A stretch of 64,000 nt of DNA, taken from contig NZ_JAUFQO010000001.1 of assembly GCF_030409835.1 (NCBI RefSeq), positions 310,001 through 374,000 on the forward strand, in the 5' to 3' direction. Under the pieces are notes generated by a model. That model was not told where the DNA came from and searched no databases. It saw only the letters and a program-made list of their open reading frames with translations. Within the stretch, counting starts at the first letter, position 1. Every line of letters begins with the position of its first letter. The position numbers were made by a program, and so were the translations under genes. Source of the DNA: Lutimonas halocynthiae (GTDB taxonomy: Bacteria > Bacteroidota > Bacteroidia > Flavobacteriales > Flavobacteriaceae). Positions 16,880 through 25,336 of this stretch are shown here, piece by piece.

Positions 16880-17530
16880 ATGATCGTACATAATTTAGAT
16901 ACTTCCAATTCAGTATTGAACCATTTTATTTCAGAAATCAGAGATGTTAAGGTTCAGAAAGATTCTATGAGATTCAGGAGGAATATTGAAAGAATAGGTG
17001 AAATATTGAGTTATGAAATGAGTAGGGAATTGAAATTTCATACCAACAAAGTAGAAACTCCTTTAGGGCTGAAAAATGTTCCTTGTGTTTCTGACGAGCT
17101 GGTTCTTTGCTCTGTACTGAGAGCCGGACTCCCTTTACATCAGGGTGTTTTAAACTATTTCGATCAAATTGAGAACGCTTTTATTTCGGCATACAGACAG
17201 CATACTACCGCTGAAGATTTTGAAATCAAAGTAGAGTATTTAGCTTCGCCTTCATTAGATGGTAAAACCTTGATCTTGGTTGATCCAATGTTGGCAACTG
17301 GCAGCTCATTAGTTGCAGTTCAGAAGGCATTAAAAAAGATGGGTGAGGTTAAACAAATTCATCTGATATCAGTCATTGCTGCTCAAGAAGGAATTGATTA
17401 TGTTTCTGAGCATTTTCCCGAAAATAGTCATCTTTGGGTTGCTACTGTTGATCCGGAATTAAATTCTAAAGGGTATATCGTACCCGGCCTAGGTGATGCC
17501 GGAGATTTGGCATTTGGCAATAAATTATAA
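16880..17530 (+). CDS. upp: Uracil phosphoribosyltransferase
   Basis: Upp makes UMP from uracil and PRPP in pyrimidine salvage. The 216-residue protein has a flexible-loop region with VLCSVLRAGLPLHQGVLNYF, YRQHTTAEDFEIKVEYLASP, the PRPP loop LILVDPMLATGSSLVAVQKAL and the C-terminal ATVDPELNSKGYIVPGLGDAGDLAFG uracil-binding segment in two parts. The frame extends upstream to 16835, into the preceding gene, but the ATG at 16880 (MIVHNLDTS) matches the family start. Upp followed by a convergent DUF6427-like gene is, from memory, common in flavobacteria. Confidence 0.95.
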   Translation: MIVHNLDTSNSVLNHFISEIRDVKVQKDSMRFRRNIERIGEILSYEMSRELKFHTNKVETPLGLKNVPCVSDELVLCSVLRAGLPLHQGVLNYFDQIENAFISAYRQHTTAEDFEIKVEYLASPSLDGKTLILVDPMLATGSSLVAVQKALKKMGEVKQIHLISVIAAQEGIDYVSEHFPENSHLWVATVDPELNSKGYIVPGLGDAGDLAFGNKL

Positions 17531-17532
17531 GC

Positions 17533-18453
17533 TCAAATAAATTTGAGGAAGAAGGTCAGAATAAAAATATAGATAATCATCTCTTTAATCCAATATCTAT
17601 TGATTACCTGCAAGTAATTTGCAAATAATACGCTTAAAGGAAAGAATAAATAAATAAGCTCAGAACCATTCTTATTTGGTGAAATCAATACCAATATCAA
17701 TGAAATCCCAATATGAGTAATCAACAAAGACCAGGTTGCCTTAAAATCAATTTTTGCTAACAATGACCTTTTAGTTGTAGGATAAATTGCCACTAAAGAT
17801 AATGCCCCAATCAAAATCATAGGAATGAGAAAACTAGACGAGTTGTACTCACTAAGACTCAAATCAAAATTGAGGGTCCACAAATTATAAAACCGATCTA
17901 GATCGTCAAAGGCTAATAAATAGGTGTAGGATAAAAAAATTGGAGTCATCACTCCAATAATAGGAATCATAAAGTTGCGCCATTCAATCTTTCTAAAGAT
18001 GACAATTGCCGCATATAATAATATCAAGTAGATCAAACTCAATACATGAAATAAACTCGCAATTCCAATCCAGAATGCGGCATCAAAAACTTTTTCTTTT
18101 ATTTCAATAGAAGATCTCAGACTGTAAATTCTTCTGAAGGCAAAAAGTAAAATGAAATTGGAAACATAAATTCCTTCAGAAATAAACGAATTTGGAAAAA
18201 AACTAGTTAACATGATGTAAAACAAAATAGCATAAGAATTGTCTTCTGTCAAAGAGTTTTTACGAATGATAAAATTTAAAACAAATACAATTAAAATTGC
18301 AAAGAAAAGAAAGAGTCCATTCTTAACAAAAAAGTAAAGGTTAAGCGGTTCGGCATTTGTTTTTATAAGGGTCAATAAAAAAATGATAAACACCAAGACA
18401 GCAAGCACCAAAAAATTTATTGGCTTGGTTTTATTAAAAAAATTGGCAATCAT
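17533..18453 (-). CDS. Multi-spanning membrane protein, DUF6427-like
   Basis: This 306-residue integral membrane protein has about eight to nine hydrophobic segments spread along its length and almost no large soluble part. The N-terminus MIANFFNKTKPINFLVLAVLVF and the position next to upp agree with a flavobacterial family I recall as DUF6427. Members are sometimes named as carotene monooxygenases; nothing in the sequence supports such a function. It converges with upp two nt apart and is divergent from the small membrane gene at 18580. Confidence 0.75.
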   Translation of the reverse strand: MIANFFNKTKPINFLVLAVLVFIIFLLTLIKTNAEPLNLYFFVKNGLFLFFAILIVFVLNFIIRKNSLTEDNSYAILFYIMLTSFFPNSFISEGIYVSNFILLFAFRRIYSLRSSIEIKEKVFDAAFWIGIASLFHVLSLIYLILLYAAIVIFRKIEWRNFMIPIIGVMTPIFLSYTYLLAFDDLDRFYNLWTLNFDLSLSEYNSSSFLIPMILIGALSLVAIYPTTKRSLLAKIDFKATWSLLITHIGISLILVLISPNKNGSELIYLFFPLSVLFANYLQVINRYWIKEMIIYIFILTFFLKFI

Positions 18454-18497
18454 GATGATATTTTTTAATTTTGCCCCGAGTAAATGCTAAACTCAAC

Positions 18498-18505
18498 TAT
18501 ATTTG
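18498..18505 (+). promoter_or_regulatory. -7 element upstream of the DUF6341-like gene
   Basis: TATATTTG matches TAnnTTTG. A TTG at 18471-18473 is 24 nt upstream, slightly too far. It would give a leader of about 69 nt. Confidence 0.45.
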
Positions 18506-18579
18506 CTACAAGATTAAGCTAATGTAAAAACTTTTACAACATAAGCCTTAAGGTTTAAGTTGATTTTAAAAAATTAAAT

Positions 18580-18777
18580 ATGATATCAAATAATTTATTC
18601 AGAGCTATTGGAGAATTCTTTTCAGAAATACTCTTCACACCTTATGATGCTATAAGATCAATTGACGGCTGGTGGACTACGAATATTTTTAACACTGTTC
18701 TTTTTATAATTACTTGCGGTTTATTTATCTACTGGCTGGGTCAACTTCAAAAATTTAGAAAAACCAAAACAGAGTAA
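18580..18777 (+). CDS. Small single-pass membrane protein, DUF6341-like
   Basis: This 65-residue protein has an amphipathic N-terminus (MISNNLFRAIGEFFSEILFTPYDAIR), a WWTTN turn, one membrane segment (IFNTVLFIITCGLFIYWLG) and a basic tail. I recall it as a conserved flavobacterial family (DUF6341), usually found between upp and trmB as here. Function unknown. The conserved neighbourhood and clean ATG start make it a real gene despite its size. Confidence 0.8.
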   Translation: MISNNLFRAIGEFFSEILFTPYDAIRSIDGWWTTNIFNTVLFIITCGLFIYWLGQLQKFRKTKTE

Positions 18778-18800
18778 ACATTTTATAAATTCATTTTCCT

Positions 18801-19472
18801 TTGGGTAGTAAAAACAAATTAAAACGATTCAGGGATAACGAATCTTTTGAAAACGTAATTCAGCCGAGTCGTGAAGAAGTGCTTGAAGGCTTTTCTTTAA
18901 AAGGACAATGGCATTCTTTTTTTAAAAACAAGAATCCAATTGTATTAGAATTGGGATGTGGTAAAGGTGAATATTCAGTATCTCTTGCTGAAAAGTATCC
19001 AAACAAAAATTTTATTGGAATTGATATAAAAGGTGCCCGATTCTGGAGGGGAGCCAAGACAGCTATTGATAATAAATTAGAAAATGTTGCTTTTTTAAGA
19101 ACCCAGATAGAGCTTATCGATAATTGTTTTGCTGAAAACGAAGTGTCTGAAATCTGGATTACTTTCCCAGATCCTCAGATAAAGTACAAGAGAACCAAAC
19201 ATCGTTTGGTAACGAAGCCATTTTTGGAAAAATACCAGAGCATCTTGTCCGAAGAAGGAATTGTTCATCTTAAAACTGATAGTGAGTTTTTACATGGTTA
19301 CTTACTTGGATTACTTCATGAAGGAAATCATGAAGTTCTTCATGCCAATCACGATATCTATAATAGTAGTAGTCCTCCAGAAGAGGCCACTGCGATCCAG
19401 ACATTTTATGAAAATCAATACCTTGAAGTCAAAAAAGCGATCACTTATATCAGGTTTAGAACCAAATATTGA
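18801..19472 (+). CDS. trmB: tRNA (guanosine(46)-N7)-methyltransferase
   Basis: TrmB methylates G46 in the variable loop of tRNAs using S-adenosylmethionine. The 223-residue protein has the SAM-binding motif VLELGCGKGEYSVSLA, acidic FIGIDIKGAR, the TrmB signature ITFPDPQIKYKRTKHRL and GIVHLKTDSEFL. The only usable start is TTG at 18801: no in-frame ATG is found upstream or in the first conserved part, and the resulting N-terminus (M)GSKNKLKRF matches what I recall of flavobacterial TrmB. It starts 23 nt after the small membrane gene and may be cotranscribed. Confidence 0.93.
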   Translation: MGSKNKLKRFRDNESFENVIQPSREEVLEGFSLKGQWHSFFKNKNPIVLELGCGKGEYSVSLAEKYPNKNFIGIDIKGARFWRGAKTAIDNKLENVAFLRTQIELIDNCFAENEVSEIWITFPDPQIKYKRTKHRLVTKPFLEKYQSILSEEGIVHLKTDSEFLHGYLLGLLHEGNHEVLHANHDIYNSSSPPEEATAIQTFYENQYLEVKKAITYIRFRTKY

Positions 19473-19523
19473 TTTTAATTTTAGTTTTATTAAATTAAAT
19501 CAATCTCAAAATTAAAAATTAAG

Positions 19524-19859
19524 TTGCAAGAAGATGGATTTTTTCAAAAGGTTTATGAGGTCACCAAACAAGTTCCGTTTGGTAGGGTAACATCGTATGG
19601 TTCCATTGCCAAATTTCTAGGTACTCCACGATCTGCAAGAATGGTTGGGTGGGCATTAAACGCCTCGCATTTAGATGATTCTATCCCGGCGCATCGCGTA
19701 GTGAATAGACTGGGTTTACTATCGGGAAAACATCATTTTAAAGGTTCAAATTTGATGCAGCAACTATTAGAAAATGAAAATATTAGGGTTGAAAATAATC
19801 AAGTTGTTTCGTTCAAAGATATTTTTTGGGACCCAAATATTGAATTATTACAACAATAA
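19524..19859 (+). CDS. Alkyltransferase-like protein (MGMT family without catalytic Cys)
   Basis: This 111-residue protein is homologous to the DNA-binding domain of O6-alkylguanine-DNA alkyltransferase (VPFGRVTSYGSIAKFLGTPRSARMVGWAL). At the active site, where MGMT has PCHR, it reads PAHR (residues 55-58), so it cannot accept an alkyl group. Alkyltransferase-like proteins of this kind bind alkylated guanine and pass the lesion to nucleotide excision repair. The start is TTG at 19524, since no in-frame ATG precedes the conserved domain. It follows trmB by 51 nt. Confidence 0.88.
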   Translation: MQEDGFFQKVYEVTKQVPFGRVTSYGSIAKFLGTPRSARMVGWALNASHLDDSIPAHRVVNRLGLLSGKHHFKGSNLMQQLLENENIRVENNQVVSFKDIFWDPNIELLQQ

Positions 19860-19915
19860 ATATTAATATTTTGAGTTTTTTGTTTTGAAAAGAAAGAATT
19901 AAGAGATTTCTTTTT

Positions 19916-19923
19916 TATATTTG
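19916..19923 (+). promoter_or_regulatory. -7 element upstream of the outer-membrane protein gene
   Basis: TATATTTG, a full TAnnTTTG match, lies 33 nt before the ATG at 19956. No TTG is found at the normal upstream spacing. Confidence 0.5.
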
Positions 19924-19955
19924 TGCTAAATTGTACCTAAAATTTTAACTAAACC

Positions 19956-20735
19956 ATGAAGAAACTTTTACCTAAACTTTGTGTATTAATACTTTTCTTC
20001 TTTTTCACTAATGCTAAAGCTCAAACAAGTTTTAGTAGTGAAGTAGGTGTATTTTTCGGTCCCGCAATGTTTCAAACTGACATGGGTCTAAGTACAGAAT
20101 TTGCTGCACAAAACCAAGCTACCCTAGCATTTGGGCTTTCCTATTATCTAAAATTTTTTGGAAGTCAGTACAACTGGCGTAGTGGCTCTTCCTATTTCGG
20201 GGAACACTTTAAGTTGAAGGCTGAGCTATCTTACATGAATAATACCAATGTGGGCTTTGAACCTGCTGGGAGTTCAGTAAAGCTTGATGCCATGAAGGCT
20301 CAGATAAAATTGTATAATGCTGGCTTAAATTTAGAATATTATATACTTCAACTAGAAGATTATGCTTCTTTTTATAAAAGTTCGGGATCTATAAACCCTT
20401 TTGTTACGATTGGTGTTCATTATAGTTACTCACAACCGGATATCCTTGTAGATGATGTCTCTTTAAAAGGAAAAGAAGAGCCTTATACTGATTTAATAGA
20501 TAAATGGCAGGAAAACGCCGTTTTTCTTGAGCCAGAAAACATATTTTCTGCCTCAGCAGGTGCTGGTGTTCGTTTTGGCTTAGAACAGGTTGATTTCAGT
20601 TTAGAAGGTAGATACCAGTATTATTTTTCTGATGTGGTTGAAGGTTTAAATGCAGCGGATGATCCTGCTAATACAAGTAATGACTCTATGGTGTTCTTTA
20701 CTGCTGGCGTAATTTACGTCTTCGGTAAAAACTAA
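19956..20735 (+). CDS. Outer-membrane beta-barrel-like protein (THC0290_0291 type)
   Basis: This 259-residue protein has a cleavable signal peptide (MKKLLPKLCVLILFFFFTNAKAQ), then repeated amphipathic strands (VGVFFGPAMFQTDMG, LKAELSYMNN, FVTIGVHYSYSQ, GVRFGLEQVDFSLEGRYQYYF) and a C-terminal AGVIYVFGKN. It resembles a flavobacterial family I recall under the name THC0290_0291, function unknown. It is likely located in the outer membrane. Its stop overlaps the stop of the convergent cystathionine gamma-synthase gene by four nt. Confidence 0.7.
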   Translation: MKKLLPKLCVLILFFFFTNAKAQTSFSSEVGVFFGPAMFQTDMGLSTEFAAQNQATLAFGLSYYLKFFGSQYNWRSGSSYFGEHFKLKAELSYMNNTNVGFEPAGSSVKLDAMKAQIKLYNAGLNLEYYILQLEDYASFYKSSGSINPFVTIGVHYSYSQPDILVDDVSLKGKEEPYTDLIDKWQENAVFLEPENIFSASAGAGVRFGLEQVDFSLEGRYQYYFSDVVEGLNAADDPANTSNDSMVFFTAGVIYVFGKN

Positions 20736-21877
20736 ACCAATTGTAAGGCATTTTCCAAATCAGCAAGAAGGTCTTTTTCGGCTTCTATTCCAACACTTAG
20801 TCTGATCAAAGAATCGATTACTCCAATTTTTTCTCTTTCCTCTTTTGGTATTGAGGCATGTGTCATACTTGAAGGATGACCACTCAATGATTCCACTCCT
20901 CCTAAGGATTCAGCAAGGGTAAATACCTTAAGATTCTCAAGAATTTTGATGGCGTCCTCATATTTATCACCTTTAAGACTAAATGACAACATTCCTCCAA
21001 AGTCTTTCATTTGAGATTTTGCTATGTCATGATTAGGATGTTCTTCAAAACCTGGCCAATACACCTTACCTACTTTAGGATGCGACTTTAAATAATGCGC
21101 TACAGCCGATCCGTTTTCACAATGCCGTTGCATACGAACATGAAGGGTTTTTATACCTCTCAAGACCAAAAAACTATCCATTGGTCCACAAACTGCACCA
21201 CTTGCATTTTGAATAAAATATAATTTTTCTGAAAGCTCTTTGTCTTTAACAATCAATGCACCCATAACCACATCAGAATGACCCCCTAAATACTTCGTTG
21301 CCGAATGCATTACGATATCTGCACCAAGATCCAATGGCTTCTGTAAATAAGGCGTCGCAAAGGTATTGTCAACTACTAATAATATATTTTTATTACGCGA
21401 AAGCGCTGCGCATTTTCTAATGTCAATAATGTTCAACATAGGGTTCGTTGGAGATTCAACCCAAATTATTTTTGTTTTATCGTTAATACATTTTTCAATA
21501 TTATCAATATTATCCATCCCTACAAAATGAAATTTGATTCCAAATTTCTTAAATATAGACGAGAAAAGTCTAAAAGTCCCTCCATACAGATCATTTGTTG
21601 AAATGACCTCATCTCCGGGCTGTAATAATTTCATAATAGCATCAATAGAAGCCAAACCTGAAGCAAATGCCAGGCCATAATTTCCGTTTTCTATGCTCGC
21701 TAACGAGTTTTCCAAAGCTGTTCTTGTAGGGTTTCCGGTTCTTGAATATTCATATCCTTTATGATCTCCCGGGGAAACCTGTGCATAAGTTGAAGTCTGA
21801 TATATTGGAGGCATCACGGCTCCTGTACTTGGATCGTGCTTTTGCCCCCCATGAATCACTTTAGTATTAAATTCCAC
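20732..21877 (-). CDS. metB: Cystathionine gamma-synthase (trans-sulfuration PLP enzyme)
   Basis: This 381-residue enzyme belongs to the Cys/Met metabolism PLP family. It has the N-terminal TKVIHGGQKHDPSTGAVMPPIYQTSTY, the YEYSRTGNPTR phosphate-binding segment, VESPTNPMLNI, VDNTFATPYLQKPLDLGAD and the PLP Lys in HSATKYLGGHSDV. The C-terminal SLGGVESLSGHPSSMTHASIP is typical of MetB and cystathionine gamma-lyase. MetB or a lyase cannot be told apart with certainty by eye; I favour the synthase. The start is GTG at 21877, because an in-frame stop lies four nt further upstream and there is no earlier ATG. It follows the DinB gene by 10 nt. Confidence 0.88.
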   Translation of the reverse strand: MEFNTKVIHGGQKHDPSTGAVMPPIYQTSTYAQVSPGDHKGYEYSRTGNPTRTALENSLASIENGNYGLAFASGLASIDAIMKLLQPGDEVISTNDLYGGTFRLFSSIFKKFGIKFHFVGMDNIDNIEKCINDKTKIIWVESPTNPMLNIIDIRKCAALSRNKNILLVVDNTFATPYLQKPLDLGADIVMHSATKYLGGHSDVVMGALIVKDKELSEKLYFIQNASGAVCGPMDSFLVLRGIKTLHVRMQRHCENGSAVAHYLKSHPKVGKVYWPGFEEHPNHDIAKSQMKDFGGMLSFSLKGDKYEDAIKILENLKVFTLAESLGGVESLSGHPSSMTHASIPKEEREKIGVIDSLIRLSVGIEAEKDLLADLENALQLV

Positions 21878-21887
21878 TAGCTATAAA

Positions 21888-22343
21888 TTAAACGATTTTC
21901 ATTAAAGAAAGTACTATTCCCAAGTGAATTCCATCATGGAATGTACTAAAAGCAATTGCATCCTCAACACTCTTTAATTCTATTCCAGTACTTGTCATGT
22001 AGGGTGTAAAGTTTACAAAAAGACCATTGTCAAAGTCTTCTTTAGTTTGAGTCATGGCAGCTACTAAATTATCCTTCACATATTGTATATCCGAAGGCTC
22101 AACTTCAGTAATGGCTGTAGCCCCTTTCCCGTATTTACTAACCAAGTCTTGGTCAATTTTGATTTCAAGACCTGACAATTTATAACAAAGAAGTTGTTGT
22201 GTAACCAATAAGTGCGCAATATTCCAGAAAATTGAGTTTTTAAATTTTTCTGGTATATGAACAAGTTTCTCGTATGACTTTGATTCTAAAATATTTAGCA
22301 ATGATACCCTTGTGAATAGAGCCGTTTCAATTAGTTTTTCCAT
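21888..22343 (-). CDS. DinB-family protein
   Basis: This 151-residue protein is predicted to be an all-helical DinB/YfiT-like four-helix bundle. The family's metal-binding His residues are recognisable in FWNIAHLLVTQQLLCYKLSG and FSTFHDGIHLGIVLSLMK. Members act as thiol-dependent S-transferases or have unknown roles. It is probably cotranscribed with metB downstream (10-nt gap). That placement might hint at low-molecular-weight thiol chemistry, but this is only inference. Confidence 0.8.
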   Translation of the reverse strand: MEKLIETALFTRVSLLNILESKSYEKLVHIPEKFKNSIFWNIAHLLVTQQLLCYKLSGLEIKIDQDLVSKYGKGATAITEVEPSDIQYVKDNLVAAMTQTKEDFDNGLFVNFTPYMTSTGIELKSVEDAIAFSTFHDGIHLGIVLSLMKIV

Positions 22344-22407
22344 CTGTTTAAAAATTATTTAAAAATAAGTAACTTTAAGCTTAGACAATCTCCTATCACT
22401 AAAATAA

Positions 22408-22755
22408 ATGAAAAAAATATACTATTTACAAACTTGTGACACTTGCAAAAGAATAATGAAGTCCATTTCACTTGATGGTTTTGAGTTTCAAGAAATTAAA
22501 ACTCAAGCAATAACATCGACACAACTTGAAGAAATGCAGGGACTTTCTGGAAGCTATGAGTCTCTTTTTAGCCGAAGAGCCAAAAAGTATGCAGCCATGG
22601 GTCTAAAAAATGAAGTGTTAAAGGAACTTGATTATAAACAGTTAATTTTAAGCGATTATACGTTCCTTAAACGTCCTGTCATTATATTTGATAATCAGAT
22701 ATTTATTGGAAGTGACAAGAAAAATCTGACCCTGTTAAAAGAATCTATTAAGTAA
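22408..22755 (+). CDS. ArsC/Spx-family thioredoxin-fold protein
   Basis: This 115-residue protein belongs to the arsenate reductase/Spx superfamily. Its N-terminus is YYLQTCDTCKRIM with a CxxC redox pair (C10, C13). The middle carries SLFSRRAKKYAAMGL and the C-terminus has the cis-Pro region TFLKRPVIIFDNQIFIG. True arsenate reductases carry a CX5R loop with one Cys; here only the CxxC is seen, so a generic thiol reductase or Spx-like role is as likely. It is divergent from the DinB gene. Confidence 0.8.
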   Translation: MKKIYYLQTCDTCKRIMKSISLDGFEFQEIKTQAITSTQLEEMQGLSGSYESLFSRRAKKYAAMGLKNEVLKELDYKQLILSDYTFLKRPVIIFDNQIFIGSDKKNLTLLKESIK

Positions 22756-22800
22756 AATTATACCAATGCTACATCTTTCGAAACACTTTTCGCTGTAATC

Positions 22801-24498
22801 ATGGTATTCAAAAAGAAATACAAAATTGCAGTTGGTATAATCCTTGGGCTTGCGCTATTGGTATTATTAGCAAGTGTTGTTGTATCAAGAATCGTTTCTT
22901 CAAAAGTAACGGACTTACTGAAACAACAGAATATAGAAAACCTCCATTTATCTATTGAAAGAACCAAGTTTAGTCTATTTGACCGGTCGTTGGTTTTTTC
23001 TGAAATTCATTTAGGTCCAACAGACTCATCAATGGTCAAATTGAAAAATAACGAACTGGGAAAACAATCTTTACAAAAGCTTTCTATTTCGAGACTTAAA
23101 CTAAGAGGCATACAATTATCTCCCTTACTATTTAATAAAGAACTGCGGATTAATAAAATAATAATTGATGATCCTTTGTATCAGCAAATTTCAAATGGTA
23201 AAAAGCAGGCATCAAACACTAAAAAAGAATCAATCGAACTTGATTCCATTCATCTGGAGCTCTTAGAAGGTTTTCAACTTGATCTGGTTAAGATTACAAA
23301 TTTAAAAGTGCAACTTATCGATATAAATACGAATAAGATTACATTCGAGAATCAGCCACTTAATTTTGAAGTAACCGGCTTTAAATTAGAAGAATTATCT
23401 GAAAATTATTTTAAATTATTACCGGTCTCGGAATCTTTTGAAATGACCAGGATCAAAGTTGATTTTCCAAACATAAAGTATAGTTTTTCAATCGATGCAT
23501 TAAAATACTATTTTGGAGAGGATCATTTGCAGATTAACAATCTTAAATACAAACCTCTTGTCAACAAACTGACTTTGGCCAACTCATATATCTATAATAC
23601 CGAAGTATATGATATCAGCATAAAAGACCTGAAAATTTATAATTTTGACCTTGAAAAAGCTTTTGAAAAAAAAGGACTCTTCATGGACAGTATTAAGATG
23701 TCAAAAATGTCAGTGGAAATCTTTAAAGATAAAAGGAAGCCATTTGACTTGAACAAACGGCCAAAGTTTCCTCATCAATTACTTAAAGAAATGAAAATGC
23801 CGCTTCTTATTCATAAAGTTTCATTAGAAAAAAGTGAACTGGTTTATGAAGAAAAGCTAGAGAATAGAGACATTCTCATGAAAGCCACGTTGAAAGACTT
23901 AAACATTAATATTTTTAATGTCTCTTCTATTAAAAAATATCGTGAGGTGCCAATGAAAATCGATTTAAGCTCCAAATTCATGGGAAAAGCTGATTTGCAT
24001 ATTGACATGCTATTGCCACTTACCGACAACCAGGATACCTTTTATTTTAGTGGCTATTTAGGCCCCTCATCAATGACTTTTTACGATTCCGCTATAATTC
24101 CTGCACTAGGTCTAAAAGTGCTAAATGGGAGGATTAAGAGCCTGTACTTTCAGGCAACAGCCGACAACTACACTTCTCAAGGAACAATGAAATTAGAATA
24201 CTATGATCTGGAGGCTGAAGTTTTCAAACCAAAAAAAACCGAGAAAAATGGTTTTCTAAGTTGGTCGGTTAACAATTTAATCCACAAATCTAATCCTGGA
24301 AATAATGGTGAGCTCCGAGAAGCAACAATGAAGTTTGACCGCGTTTTGTATAAAGGATTTGGAAATATTTTATGGAAGACCGTACAAAACGGAATTGTAA
24401 ACACCATTGCACCATTCGGAATGACAACGGAAAAAGAAGCGAAAAAGAAAAAAAGACAATTAAAGCGTGAAAAAAGAAGACAAAAGAAAAACAACTAA
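22801..24498 (+). CDS. Large membrane-anchored hypothetical protein (AsmA/DUF748-like)
   Basis: I do not recognise a precise family. The 565-residue protein has one N-terminal membrane anchor (IAVGIILGLALLVLLASVVVSRIV), a long region of beta-rich repeats facing the periplasm (segments such as LSISRLKLRGIQLSPLLF and FSLFDRSLVFSEIHLGP), and a very basic C-terminus ending in KREKRRQKKNN. This layout recalls AsmA/TamB-like or DUF748 proteins that form lipid-transfer grooves in the envelope, but the similarity is by layout, not motif. It starts 45 nt after the ArsC-like gene and its stop abuts the convergent next gene. Confidence 0.65.
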   Translation: MVFKKKYKIAVGIILGLALLVLLASVVVSRIVSSKVTDLLKQQNIENLHLSIERTKFSLFDRSLVFSEIHLGPTDSSMVKLKNNELGKQSLQKLSISRLKLRGIQLSPLLFNKELRINKIIIDDPLYQQISNGKKQASNTKKESIELDSIHLELLEGFQLDLVKITNLKVQLIDINTNKITFENQPLNFEVTGFKLEELSENYFKLLPVSESFEMTRIKVDFPNIKYSFSIDALKYYFGEDHLQINNLKYKPLVNKLTLANSYIYNTEVYDISIKDLKIYNFDLEKAFEKKGLFMDSIKMSKMSVEIFKDKRKPFDLNKRPKFPHQLLKEMKMPLLIHKVSLEKSELVYEEKLENRDILMKATLKDLNINIFNVSSIKKYREVPMKIDLSSKFMGKADLHIDMLLPLTDNQDTFYFSGYLGPSSMTFYDSAIIPALGLKVLNGRIKSLYFQATADNYTSQGTMKLEYYDLEAEVFKPKKTEKNGFLSWSVNNLIHKSNPGNNGELREATMKFDRVLYKGFGNILWKTVQNGIVNTIAPFGMTTEKEAKKKKRQLKREKRRQKKNN

Positions 24499-25188
24499 TT
24501 ATAGAAATTTTCTTTCAATTAGCGTGATCATTCTTTCCTCAAGTTCTTCCTTACCTTTCCAATTATAGTTAGGCTTAACCTGGTATTGAAAATAATTCAA
24601 GGCTTCCTTTTTAGTTTCAAAGCCATTAAGTTTTGTCAGCGCCGTATTAAAGTCAGATTGACTAAAATTAAATAGCTTATTAACAAAAGCGATTCTATCA
24701 TTTAGACCTACTTGTATGCTACTTCCAACTAATTTATCGTTTAATGATAGTTGTCGAGGCTCCTCTTTTTTTGTTTGAAACAAGTTTTCAGTCTCATCTA
24801 GAGAAACTGTATCTCTAAACTCAGCTTTTTGACTCATATCTTCCTTGATCCCGTCAAATGTAGGAACAAACAAATCATTTAGGCTCAAAGGTGGTTCCTC
24901 TTCATCAATTGTTGGCGTTTTTGGTTCTTCTGCAATCTCCTCTTTAAGATCCTTCTTTTCAACAGGGCTTAATGTCTCTATTTCCAGTTCTATTTTGAGT
25001 TCTTCAATCTGCTCGATAACTGCTACAGAATCATCTTGGTTCGATTCTTTCTCTAAATGATCCAGGACCAATAGTTTTTCATATAAAATTCTTGCCTGAT
25101 TGAGCTTTGACTCGACATCAGAAATTTGCTCCTCCTTTAAAATCGACTCGGCTAGTATTCGTAGATCTTCGATCAAATTATTCAACAT
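24499..25188 (-). CDS. Conserved hypothetical acidic coiled-coil protein
   Basis: Function unknown. The roughly 229-residue soluble protein has a helical N-terminus (MLNNLIEDLRILAESILKE) and an acidic, probably disordered middle rich in Glu. A conserved-looking C-terminal domain follows (LSLNDKLVGSSIQVGLNDRIAFVN, LFNFSQSDFNTALTKLNGFETKKEA, YNWKGKEELEERMI). I recall similar C-terminal segments in proteins of unknown function across Bacteroidota. The frame begins with a GTG at 25191 directly before the ATG at 25188; the ATG is taken. It is divergent from tdk. Confidence 0.7.
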   Translation of the reverse strand: MLNNLIEDLRILAESILKEEQISDVESKLNQARILYEKLLVLDHLEKESNQDDSVAVIEQIEELKIELEIETLSPVEKKDLKEEIAEEPKTPTIDEEEPPLSLNDLFVPTFDGIKEDMSQKAEFRDTVSLDETENLFQTKKEEPRQLSLNDKLVGSSIQVGLNDRIAFVNKLFNFSQSDFNTALTKLNGFETKKEALNYFQYQVKPNYNWKGKEELEERMITLIERKFL

Positions 25189-25276
25189 CACTATAAATTT
25201 AGGCAGGTACTAATCACTATTTGAGAAAGATACAAAATTAACATTTTCAAAAGAAAATACTACTAAAGAATTTCAT

Positions 25277-25284
25277 TACTTTTG
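25277..25284 (+). promoter_or_regulatory. -7 element upstream of tdk
   Basis: TACTTTTG matches TAnnTTTG and lies 52 nt upstream of the tdk ATG. No TTG is seen at the expected -33 position. Confidence 0.45.
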
Positions 25285-25336
25285 TTATAACTTGCAAGCT
25301 AAATATTGCTTTTTAGTCAATGACAACACGTCTTAG

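Noticed and set aside
17533-18453. Carotene monooxygenase annotation for the multi-spanning membrane protein
   Set aside because: No catalytic residues of such enzymes are visible; the protein is almost entirely membrane segments.
22408-22755. True arsenate reductase
   Set aside because: It belongs to the ArsC/Spx fold, but no ars genes are nearby and the CxxC motif differs from the single-Cys arsenate reductase loop.
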